Shown here: piece after piece, positions 6,271 to 13,209 of the stretch | How positions within the stretch are numbered: the first letter of the stretch is position 1 | Layout of the letters: every line of letters starts with the position of its first letter | Assembly: GCA_016288175.1 (NCBI GenBank) | Contig: JAEEYN010000065.1 | Span: 1-13,597 of the forward strand | Length of the DNA stretch: 13,597 nt | Direction of reading: 5' to 3' | From: Bacillota bacterium | GTDB taxonomy: Bacteria > Bacillota > Clostridia > Christensenellales > CAG-138 | Program-made: the position numbers and the translations under genes | The notes under the pieces: model-generated | Database searches by the model: none | Told to the model about the DNA's origin: nothing | Seen by the model: only the letters and a program-made list of their open reading frames with translations

Positions 6271-7782
6271 TCAGTCCTGCGGCTTCATCGTCGGGAAGAG
6301 GATGACGTCGCGGATGGAATCGGTGCCGCAGAGCATCATGCAGCAGCGGTCGATGCCGAAGCCGAGGCCGCCGGTGGGGGGCATGCCGTATTCGAGGGCC
6401 ATGACGAAATCCTCGTCCATCATGTCCGCCTCGTCGTCGCCCTTCGCCCTCTTCGCCGCCTGCGCCTTGAAGCGCTCATACTGGTCGATCGGGTCGTTGA
6501 GCTCGCTGAAGGCGTTGCCCATCTCGCAGCAGCAGACGAAAGCTTCGTAGCGCTCGGTGAGGTGCGGATCCTGCGGGCTGCGCTTTGCAAGGGGGCTGAC
6601 CTCAACGGGATACATCGTGATGAACGTGGGCTGGATCAGCTTCTCCTCGACCTTCTGGTCGAAGGTTTCATAAAGCGCGTTGCCCCAGGTATGCGCGACT
6701 CCGTCCATATCGACGCCGACGCTCTTTGCGAGCGCGACTGCCGCGTCCGCATCGCCCTCGATCGCCATGAAATCGGCGCCGGTGACTTCCTTCACGGCGT
6801 CCGCCATCGTGATGCGGCGCCAGCCGGGAGTGAGGTCGATCTCGTTGCCGAGCCAGGTGAGCTTATAGGTGCCGAGGATCTCCTGCGCCGCGCCGGAAAG
6901 AATGCCTTCGAGGATGTCCATCATTCCATCAAGGTTCGTGAAGGCCTGATAGAGCTCGCAGGTCGTGAATTCGGGATTATGCTTCGTGTCCATGCCCTCG
7001 TTGCGGAAGATGCGGCCGATCTCGAAAACACGGTCCATGCCGCCGACGATGAGCCTCTTGAGATGAAGCTCGGTCGCGATGCGCATGTACATATCGATGT
7101 CGAGAGTGTTGTGGTGCGTGATGAACGGCCTTGCGGTCGCGCCGCCGGCGATGGGGGAGAGCACGGGGGTCTCGACCTCGATGAAGCCGCGCTCCTCAAG
7201 ATAGCGGCGCACGTAAGAAACGAACTTCGAGCGGATCTCGAAATTGCGCTTCGATTCCGGATTCATGATCAGGTCGACGTACCTCTGGCGGTAGCGGAGC
7301 TCTTTGTCGGTGAGGCCGTGGAACTTCTCGGGAAGCGGACGCAGGGACTTCGAAAGCAGGGTGACGCTCTTCGCGTGGACGGAAACCTCGCCGGTCTTCG
7401 TTTTGAAAACGAAGCCGGTAACGCCGATGATGTCGCCGATGTCGAAGGTCTTGAAATCGGCATACGCTTCATCGCCGATCTCGTCGCGGCGGATGTAGAG
7501 CTGGATATCGCCGAGCTTGTCGCGGAGGCCCGCAAAGCTCGCCTTGCCCATGATGCGCTTTGCCATCATGCGTCCCGCGATCGCAACGTCCTTGCCTTCG
7601 AGCTCATCGAAATTTGCCTTGATGTCCGCGCTGAGCGCGTCGCGGTCAAACCGGGTGATCTCAAAGGGGTTCTTTCCGGCCTGCTGAAGCGCGGAAAGCT
7701 TGTCACGGCGGATCTGCAGAAGCTCGCTGAGCTCCTGTTCCTGCTCGCCGGTCTCAACCGAGTTGTTCCTGTTTTCTTCCAT
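6271..7782 (-). CDS. lysS: Lysyl-tRNA synthetase, class II
   Basis: A 503-residue class IIb enzyme that charges tRNA-Lys with lysine using ATP in the cytoplasm. The N-terminal anticodon-binding OB-fold spans about 65-148 (VAIAGRMMAKRIMGKASF onward). The catalytic core shows motif 1 (SYVRRYLEERGFIEVETPVL, about 189-208), motif 2 (RIFRNEGMDTKHNPEFTTCE, about 257-276) and motif 3 (GLGFGIDRCCMML, starting near 472), with GIDR at 476-479. Length is normal for bacterial LysS. The ATG at 7782 is preceded by AAAGGAG and GAGAGG about 7 bases upstream. It follows greA with a 93-base gap holding two hairpins and is probably transcribed from the greA promoter. No T-box leader is seen upstream. A run of acidic residues (KGDDEADMMDED, about 438-449) near the C-terminus is ordinary for LysS. 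Confidence 0.97.
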   Translation of the reverse strand: MEENRNNSVETGEQEQELSELLQIRRDKLSALQQAGKNPFEITRFDRDALSADIKANFDELEGKDVAIAGRMMAKRIMGKASFAGLRDKLGDIQLYIRRDEIGDEAYADFKTFDIGDIIGVTGFVFKTKTGEVSVHAKSVTLLSKSLRPLPEKFHGLTDKELRYRQRYVDLIMNPESKRNFEIRSKFVSYVRRYLEERGFIEVETPVLSPIAGGATARPFITHHNTLDIDMYMRIATELHLKRLIVGGMDRVFEIGRIFRNEGMDTKHNPEFTTCELYQAFTNLDGMMDILEGILSGAAQEILGTYKLTWLGNEIDLTPGWRRITMADAVKEVTGADFMAIEGDADAAVALAKSVGVDMDGVAHTWGNALYETFDQKVEEKLIQPTFITMYPVEVSPLAKRSPQDPHLTERYEAFVCCCEMGNAFSELNDPIDQYERFKAQAAKRAKGDDEADMMDEDFVMALEYGMPPTGGLGFGIDRCCMMLCGTDSIRDVILFPTMKPQD

Positions 7783-7816
7783 TTTTAAACCTCTCCTTTG
7801 GTCGAATTCGCCAACA

Positions 7817-7860
7817 GTTCCCCAAAAACAGGGGACGGGCGGCCCGAACGGCGCCGCCCG
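7817..7860 (-). promoter_or_regulatory. Tandem hairpins between greA and lysS
   Basis: Read on the minus strand after the greA stop, an 8-bp GC stem (7860-7853 with 7843-7836) is followed by a CCCC/GGGG hairpin (7834-7831 with 7823-7820) whose loop holds a T5 run. The order stem then T-run resembles an intrinsic terminator, but the T-run starts about six bases late and lies within a second stem. Partial termination, attenuation or mRNA stabilisation are all possible. Confidence 0.5.
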
Positions 7861-7875
7861 AGCCTCATCGAAAAA

Positions 7876-8373
7876 TTATTTGCCTTCCTTCAGTTCCCTG
7901 CGGATGCCGAGGATCTTGACCTTCGTTGCGCCGCCAGGTGCCTGGATCGTCAGCGTCTCGCCGACCTTGTGGCCGAGAACGCCGCCGCCGATCGCGGAAT
8001 CATGGGAGATGCGCTTGGGCTTCGTGTCCATGCTGGCTTCGGTCTCGCTGACGAGCTGATACTCCTCCTCGATGCCGAAATCGACGAAGCGGAGCGTTAC
8101 GAGCGAACCGAGGGAAACGGTGTTGATGCTGATCTCGGAATCCTCGATCACAACAACGTTCTTGAGCTTCTGCTCGATCTCGGAGATCTCGTGCTCGTTA
8201 TGCGCCTGCGCGTCGAGGGCGGCGTCGTATTCCGCGTTTTCGCTGAGGTCGCCGAACGAACGTGCGACGGCGATCGCCTCGGTGATCTCCCTCCGGCGGA
8301 CTGTTTTCAAAAACTCCAGCTTATCCTCAAGCTCTTTAAGACCGGCTTTTGTGAGCCGTACTGCTTCTGCCAT
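7876..8373 (-). CDS. greA: Transcription elongation factor GreA
   Basis: GreA enters the RNA polymerase secondary channel and stimulates cleavage of backtracked RNA. The 165-residue protein has the N-terminal coiled coil (about 8-76) with the tip motif GDLSENAEY (41-49), whose acidic residues D42 and E45 act at the polymerase active site, and the C-terminal FKBP-like domain with ISHDSAIGGGVLGHKVGE (122-139). The ATG at 8373 is chosen because GGAGG lies five bases upstream; the frame extends further upstream but would run through the promoter. It heads a greA-lysS unit, an arrangement common in Clostridia, and is driven by a perfect-consensus promoter. The length is slightly above the usual 157-160 residues because of a short N-terminal addition and a KEGK tail. 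Confidence 0.96.
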   Translation of the reverse strand: MAEAVRLTKAGLKELEDKLEFLKTVRRREITEAIAVARSFGDLSENAEYDAALDAQAHNEHEISEIEQKLKNVVVIEDSEISINTVSLGSLVTLRFVDFGIEEEYQLVSETEASMDTKPKRISHDSAIGGGVLGHKVGETLTIQAPGGATKVKILGIRRELKEGK

Positions 8374-8451
8374 TGTAGCCTCCTGTGGTTGCGGCGGAAA
8401 AATCCGTACCGAAATAACGCCGGGCGGAAAATTCCCATACCGATTTAGCCT

Positions 8452-8480
8452 ATTATATTGGAGAAAGCCCGCGTTGTCAA
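8452..8480 (-). promoter_or_regulatory. Perfect-consensus SigA promoter of greA-lysS
   Basis: On the minus strand TTGACA (8480-8475) and TATAAT (8457-8452) are separated by 17 bases, with an AT-rich TTTTTTA stretch just upstream of the -35 box. The leader to the greA ATG is about 70 bases. Confidence 0.88.
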
Positions 8481-8603
8481 TAAAAAAGCGATGAAAAATT
8501 TGAAAAAACAAGCGAAATCGGCGCGGGGAGCGCACCTGCTTCGCCTAATGCGTCCGGCGGCGCGGTTTTCCGCAGAATTAAATACTTCTGCCGCTTTCCT
8601 GTG
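8481..8603. other. Spacer between divergent greA and dockerin-gene promoters, with an operator-like dyad
   Basis: The 312-base gap between greA and the dockerin gene holds both promoters. Of the part between them, the only clear structure is the dyad GCAGAA-N8-TTCTGC (8572-8591) ending 12 bases before the plus-strand -35 region, overlapped by a small GCGG-TTTT-CCGC hairpin (8562-8573). No gene is visible here. Confidence 0.45.
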
Positions 8604-8632
8604 TTGCATATAAATGCTGCTTCTGATATAAT
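8604..8632 (+). promoter_or_regulatory. Extended -10 promoter of the dockerin protein gene
   Basis: TATAAT at 8627-8632 is preceded by TGA, giving a TGnTATAAT extended -10. The -35 position 17 bases upstream is TTGCAT (8604-8609), a weak match that the extended -10 would compensate. The leader of about 47 bases ends in AAAGGAGG (8672-8679), six bases before the ATG. Confidence 0.75.
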
Positions 8633-8685
8633 ATAGCCATTCCCTTGCGGAATCGATTTTCACATCACACCAAAGGAGGAACAAC

Positions 8686-11220
8686 ATGAATAAGCGCAAA
8701 CTTCTTGCACTGTTGCTTGCAGCGCTGATGACGCTTGCCGTCCTGCCCGCGGCGGTCTTCGCCAAGTCCCTGCCCGAAGTGCATAAGGACGCCGAAGTGC
8801 AAAACGTCAACACTAACTATCTTAACATCAACGGCTGTCTGCTCACCTATACCGAGCTCAACAGCACCTATCCCTGCTCGACCGGCACCCAGGGCGACCG
8901 GAAATACGTTGAAATCACCAACGGCGGGCACGCGAGCACGACCGCCGGCTTTACCTCCACGTCGCTCATGATGGCGGCCGGCGACAAGCTCTATTTTGAT
9001 TACTGGTACTCGACCGAGCTGAACTACGACTATTTTACCTTCACCGCGACCTATAACAACGCGGATCACCAGGAAGAGCACATTTCCGGCAGCACCGGCG
9101 GCGACGACGTCTGGTTCACCCATACCTTCATCGCTCCGGAGAACGCATGGTACACCTTCACCTGGGATTACACCAAGGACGGTTCCGGCAACACCGGCTC
9201 CGACTGCGTCCGCGTTTCAAATGTTTATCTCGACGTCCATTGGAACTATCAGCGCGCCGAAGCCGTCACAAAACCCGGCACAGGTCTCTTCGAATACGAT
9301 TTCGCGAGCGGCAACTACCCCTTCTACACCAAGACTTCGGATGCTCCTTACCACGAAGCCTACCTGCGCAGCGGCAACAATAACGTCGCAAGCTCCTATT
9401 CCCAGTTCGCGATCTATGAGCATACCCGCGACTGCACTCTGAGCTTCGATTACGCCGTATCCTGCGAGGCGGCGAGCGGCTCCAATTATTATGACTATTT
9501 CGAGGTCACCGTCGACGGCGTGAGCATCCTGAAGGTCGCCGGTTCGGACGATTTCAGCTGGTATCGCTGCAGCCATGATCTCAGTCAGGGCTGGCACCTC
9601 ATCGTATTCAAATACACGAAGGATAGCTCCGTCAACGTCGGCAGCGACTGCGCCTGCGTCGACAACATCACCCTCGACTATCCTTCGAGCGAGGCTGCGA
9701 GCCGCTGGTTCGACATCAATTATCTCGGTTCTTCGAGCAACAAGATCTATTTCACAACTCCCGCCGGAACCGCCGGATGGGGAACGAAGATCGACGAAGG
9801 CGGCGGCAATCTGCGCGGCTACAGCAACAACCGCTATCTGGATGATTCGAACTCCGTCTGCGAGACCCTGATCAATATGCAGCAGGGCGAAACCCTCTCC
9901 TTCAGCTACGTTGTCAGCAGCGAGAGCACATACGATAAGCTCGTGTTCTATGCCAACGGCGCCGAACAGATGCGTGCCTCCGGCTGGACGGACCGCGCAT
10001 GGCATACCTACACCTTCACCGCGCCGGAGACCGGCGGCTACCGTTTCGAATGGAAGTACATCAAGGACGGCACCGCTTGGAAGGGCTGGGACTACGCCTA
10101 TATCCGCAGCGTCACTTACAGCGGCTCCTATCACCAGAGCCTGAACCTCGACAATAGGATCGTCAGCAGCCAGTCGACCGAGCAGCTCCATTTCGAGACC
10201 GACCCGACCTACGGCCACGGCTTCCAGATCTTCCAGACCTCTTCCGCGAAGGACAGCGAGGACGTATTCGCCGCAATCTCCCGCAACAGGTATATGGAGA
10301 GCACGACGGCCACGATGAGCGCGAACGCCGGCAGCCTCCCCGCCGGAACAATGATCTATTTCGATTATTATGTATCCAGCGAAGCGGATTGCGACGTGCT
10401 TACCTTCAAGGTCAAGAAAAACGGTTCCACGATCATCAATCAGGAGCTCGGCAGCGGCGATTACGGCTGGCACTATTATGAAACGACGCTTTCCGCCGCC
10501 GGCAATTACGAGTTTATCTGGGAATACAGTAAGGATGTCAACGGCGATTGGGACGACGACTGCGCGATGATCACCAACGTCATCGTCCAGCGTCCGATGC
10601 CTTCCCTCGACGACGCGCTGAACTCCGATGAAACGCAGCAGTCGCTGCACTTCACCTCCACCGGCACCTATCCCTTCGAGGTCGGTTGCAGCGGTTCTTC
10701 GTATTACGCCTACTCCACCAACGGCGGCGTTGCGAGCTCCTCTTCGACAATGAACTCCACCGCGACCTTCCAGGCGGGCGATACGCTGAGCTTCTACTAC
10801 TATCTTGACAGCGAATCGAACTACGACTGGTTCAACTTCTATGTCAACGACCAGCGCCTTGTTCACGACAGCGGCGAAGTAGGCATCCAGCTCTATACCT
10901 GGACCGCGCCGTCGAACGGCACCTACAACCTGCGCTGGGAGTACACGAAGGACAGCTCGACCAACTCCGGCGAGGATATCGTCAGGGTCATGGAAGTCAA
11001 GGTCGTCAAGAACGGCGGCACCCCCGGCAGCGGCAACGGCGATGTTGACGGCAACGGCACCGTGAACGTCACCGACGCGGTCATGGCGCTGCGCCACGCG
11101 ATGGGCATCATCACCCTCACCTCCGAGCAGATCCATCGCGGCGACGTGGACGGCAACGGCATTGTGAACGTTACCGACGCGATCACGATCCTCCGCAAAG
11201 CCATGGGCATTATACCGTAA
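8686..11220 (+). CDS. Secreted multi-module protein with C-terminal type I dockerin
   Basis: An 844-residue exported protein. Residues 1-26 form a typical signal peptide (NKRK, hydrophobic core, AVFA cleavage site). Five copies of a module of about 130-145 residues follow (roughly 48-184, 200-332, 340-478, 490-636, 650-775). Each has an FDY-x-S-x-E-x-x-YD strand pair near the middle and ends with W-x-Y-x-KD-x(4-6)-G-x-D-x(3)-V. They look like beta-sandwich surface or binding modules; no glycosidase, protease or other catalytic motif was found. After a GGTPGSGN linker, residues 785-843 form a type I dockerin with two calcium loops, GDVDGNGTVNVTD (785-797) and GDVDGNGIVNVTD (819-831), each followed by an LRxAMG helix. 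The dockerin should bind a cohesin encoded elsewhere. Strong AAAGGAGG site, own promoter and own terminator. Confidence 0.92.
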   Translation: MNKRKLLALLLAALMTLAVLPAAVFAKSLPEVHKDAEVQNVNTNYLNINGCLLTYTELNSTYPCSTGTQGDRKYVEITNGGHASTTAGFTSTSLMMAAGDKLYFDYWYSTELNYDYFTFTATYNNADHQEEHISGSTGGDDVWFTHTFIAPENAWYTFTWDYTKDGSGNTGSDCVRVSNVYLDVHWNYQRAEAVTKPGTGLFEYDFASGNYPFYTKTSDAPYHEAYLRSGNNNVASSYSQFAIYEHTRDCTLSFDYAVSCEAASGSNYYDYFEVTVDGVSILKVAGSDDFSWYRCSHDLSQGWHLIVFKYTKDSSVNVGSDCACVDNITLDYPSSEAASRWFDINYLGSSSNKIYFTTPAGTAGWGTKIDEGGGNLRGYSNNRYLDDSNSVCETLINMQQGETLSFSYVVSSESTYDKLVFYANGAEQMRASGWTDRAWHTYTFTAPETGGYRFEWKYIKDGTAWKGWDYAYIRSVTYSGSYHQSLNLDNRIVSSQSTEQLHFETDPTYGHGFQIFQTSSAKDSEDVFAAISRNRYMESTTATMSANAGSLPAGTMIYFDYYVSSEADCDVLTFKVKKNGSTIINQELGSGDYGWHYYETTLSAAGNYEFIWEYSKDVNGDWDDDCAMITNVIVQRPMPSLDDALNSDETQQSLHFTSTGTYPFEVGCSGSSYYAYSTNGGVASSSSTMNSTATFQAGDTLSFYYYLDSESNYDWFNFYVNDQRLVHDSGEVGIQLYTWTAPSNGTYNLRWEYTKDSSTNSGEDIVRVMEVKVVKNGGTPGSGNGDVDGNGTVNVTDAVMALRHAMGIITLTSEQIHRGDVDGNGIVNVTDAITILRKAMGIIP

Positions 11221-11227
11221 TCAACCG

Positions 11228-11262
11228 AAAAGCCGTCCCGCGCGGCGGCGGGACGGCTTTTT
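11228..11262 (+). terminator. Rho-independent terminator of the dockerin gene
   Basis: GCCGTCCCGC (11232-11241) pairs perfectly with GCGGGACGGC (11248-11257) across a 6-base loop, flanked by AAAA on the left and TTTTT on the right. It starts 8 bases after the stop codon. Confidence 0.95.
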
Positions 11263-11305
11263 CGGCACAGATCCGTTTTTGATCAAACCTTAAGGAGAAA
11301 AACCA

Positions 11306-11638
11306 ATGAACAAACTTCCTGTTGAAGAGCAGGCTGCGCAGCTCACCGAAGAGGAAAAGGCGGAGGTCATGCGTGTAGGTAAAATCAGCATGCTTGCCGC
11401 GGTCTTGTCCGGTGTTGCCGCTTTCCTTGTCGCGTTCTGTCTTTCCTTTACCCTTATGACAGTAAAAAGCACGGGCCCTTCCGAAAGCGATAATATGCGG
11501 ACAACGATCTTTTTGATCGCCGCGGCGGTCCTGACCGTTATCGTGATAGTTCTTTATGTCAATATAAAGAAAAAGTGCCCGAAATATAACGATAAGCTTT
11601 ATTCATACCTGCGCAAACAGCAAAAGCAGGGAAAATGA
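11306..11638 (+). CDS. Small two-helix membrane protein of unknown function
   Basis: A 110-residue protein not recognised as a named family. An acidic N-terminal tail (EEQAAQLTEEEKAE, about 7-20) precedes two hydrophobic helices at about 28-52 and 66-86, joined by a short polar loop (STGPSESDN). The C-terminal tail is strongly basic (KKKCPKYNDKLYSYLRKQQKQGK). With the basic tail inside, both ends would be cytoplasmic. The ATG at 11306 has AAGGAG about 10 bases upstream. It lies just behind the terminator of the dockerin gene, and the 43-base gap shows no good promoter, so expression may rely on read-through. It ends at a terminator shared with the MATE gene. Good codon use and a clear ribosome site support a real gene. 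Confidence 0.78.
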   Translation: MNKLPVEEQAAQLTEEEKAEVMRVGKISMLAAVLSGVAAFLVAFCLSFTLMTVKSTGPSESDNMRTTIFLIAAAVLTVIVIVLYVNIKKKCPKYNDKLYSYLRKQQKQGK

Positions 11639-11663
11639 ACTTTGCTCCCGTGCCGGGAATCTA

Positions 11664-11692
11664 AAAAGGCTTTGCCGACGGCAAGGCCTTTT
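11664..11692. terminator. Bidirectional rho-independent terminator
   Basis: AAAAGGCTTTGCC (11664-11676) pairs with GGCAAGGCCTTTT (11680-11692) over a GAC loop, 13 pairs with one wobble. A-runs and T-runs flank it, so it serves both the small membrane protein and the convergent MATE gene. Confidence 0.9.
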
Positions 11693-11723
11693 CTTATTCG
11701 CTGCTGTTTGGTTTTTTACTGTT

Positions 11724-13139
11724 TTATACCGCCGCTCCGTCGGGCAGAGACGCGATCTCTTTTTTATAAAGCCGCGAAAGCATGATGAAGCCGTAAATTA
11801 GAGCCGCGAACTCCGCGATAAAGAAGCTCCACCAGACCGCCTCCACATTGTGGAAGGCGAGGGCGAGGATCAGCGCCGCGGGAAGCAGCACGACGAGCTG
11901 GCGAAGGATGCTCATTATCATGCTGTTGACGCCCTTTCCGAGCGCGCCGAAGGTCACGGAATTCGTGATCGACGCAGCCGCGAGGATGAACGAGAGTGAG
12001 ATGATGCGGAACGCCGCGACGCCTCCCGAGGTGATCGTTCCGTCGCGGTCGAACATCCCGATTATCTCCTTCGGGAAAAGCTGGAATATCGCCGTGCCGA
12101 CAGCCATGATACAGACTGCCGTGATCAGGGTTATCTTCCAGGCCTTCATAAGCCGCAGCCTGTTGCGCGCGCCGAAATTATAGGCAAGGATGCTCATGCT
12201 CGCGTTCGTAACGCCGAACAGCGGCATGAATATCATGCTCTGGACCTTGAAGTAGACTCCCACGATGCTCGTTGCGCTTTCGCCGCCGACGTCCGCAAGC
12301 ACTCGGGCAAGGATCATGTTCATGCCCGTTATCATAACGGATGTGATCGCCTGCATGATTATCGAAGGCAGACCGACCCTGTATATATCGGCAATCGTTT
12401 CCTTGCAGGGCCTGAATTTTTTGAAAGAAAGCTTGACCTCGTGATCCTTGCCGAAAACGAGCAGCAGCGCAACGCCCATGCCGATCCACTGGCCGATGAC
12501 GGTCGCGATCGCCGCGCCTTTGATGCCCATCCCGAGGGTGAAGATCATGATCGGGTCGAGGATGATGTTCACGACCGCGCCGACGAGCTGCGTGACCATC
12601 GAAAGCCCCGTCTTGCCCATCGACTGAAGGATCCTTTCACAGCCGAGCTGAATGAAAACACCGAGGCTGAACCACATGCAGATGCTGAGATAATCGACGC
12701 CGAGGCCGATCAGGTTCTGCTTGTCCGAAAAAAGCCTGAAGAACGGCGTGATGAAAAACCCGAGCGCGGCGAATGCGAGTGCGGATACCGCAAGAAGAAA
12801 GATGCCGTTTGAAGCGCCTTTGTCGGCCCTTTCGTTCTCGCCCGCGCCGAGTTTTCGCGAGATATAGGAGTTCATACCGACGGAAGTGCCGACGCCGACG
12901 GCTATCATAAGCATCTGTATCGGATAGGCGAGGGAAACGGCGTTCAGCGCATCGTTGCTGAATTTCGCGACGAAATAGCTGTCCACGACGTTATAGAGCG
13001 CCTGGACCAGCATCGAGATGACCATCGGCACGGACATGGAGAAAATGAGCTTGCCGACCGGCATATGGCCCATCTTGTTCTGCCTTGCCCTCATCTCCTC
13101 TTCCTGCTTTTTGAATGTGTTTTCGTTGAAATCTTCCAT
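11724..13139 (-). CDS. MATE family efflux transporter
   Basis: A 471-residue multidrug and toxic compound extrusion transporter, a cation-coupled antiporter of the cytoplasmic membrane expected to have 12 helices in two pseudo-symmetric halves. The opening MGHMPVGKLIFSMSVPM (23-39), ALYNVVDSYFV (47-57), NIILDPIMIF (191-200) and KGAAIATVIGQ (207-217) are typical of the clostridial NorM/DinF-like branch. Substrate is unknown. The start is uncertain: the ATG at 13139 has only a weak ribosome site and would lie about three bases after the start point predicted from the promoter at 13149-13177. The in-frame ATG at 13094 (MRARQNKMG) has AGGA-AGAGGAG just upstream and gives an N-terminus closer to the family norm. 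I give the longer limit but consider 13094 equally likely. Confidence 0.93.
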   Translation of the reverse strand: MEDFNENTFKKQEEEMRARQNKMGHMPVGKLIFSMSVPMVISMLVQALYNVVDSYFVAKFSNDALNAVSLAYPIQMLMIAVGVGTSVGMNSYISRKLGAGENERADKGASNGIFLLAVSALAFAALGFFITPFFRLFSDKQNLIGLGVDYLSICMWFSLGVFIQLGCERILQSMGKTGLSMVTQLVGAVVNIILDPIMIFTLGMGIKGAAIATVIGQWIGMGVALLLVFGKDHEVKLSFKKFRPCKETIADIYRVGLPSIIMQAITSVMITGMNMILARVLADVGGESATSIVGVYFKVQSMIFMPLFGVTNASMSILAYNFGARNRLRLMKAWKITLITAVCIMAVGTAIFQLFPKEIIGMFDRDGTITSGGVAAFRIISLSFILAAASITNSVTFGALGKGVNSMIMSILRQLVVLLPAALILALAFHNVEAVWWSFFIAEFAALIYGFIMLSRLYKKEIASLPDGAAV

Positions 13140-13148
13140 AGCTCTGCG

Positions 13149-13177
13149 ATTATAGCATCGAACGGCGCCAATGTAAA
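13149..13177 (-). promoter_or_regulatory. SigA-type promoter of the MATE gene
   Basis: On the minus strand TTTACA (13177-13172) and TATAAT (13154-13149) are separated by 17 bases, one mismatch from consensus. Initiation would fall near 13142, immediately before the ATG at 13139. Confidence 0.8.
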
Positions 13178-13209
13178 CCGACCGTCCGATATATATTGGC
13201 TTTTCTCTT

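Noticed and set aside
6562..7788. Open frame of 408 codons on the plus strand opposite lysS
   Set aside because: Antisense shadow of lysS, whose motifs are complete; no ribosome site, promoter or domain.
7783..7875. T-box or other aminoacyl-tRNA-sensing leader before lysS
   Set aside because: The gap is only 93 bases, lacks the conserved T-box sequence and contains only simple GC hairpins.
8374..8535. N-terminal extension of greA to 8535
   Set aside because: It would cross the perfect promoter at 8452-8480, and the ATG at 8373 has an ideal GGAGG site.
9217..11136. Long open frame of 639 codons on the minus strand opposite the dockerin protein
   Set aside because: It lies wholly inside a clearly real gene, has no ribosome site and gives a compositionally biased protein without motifs; such antisense frames are usual in GC-rich codon patterns.
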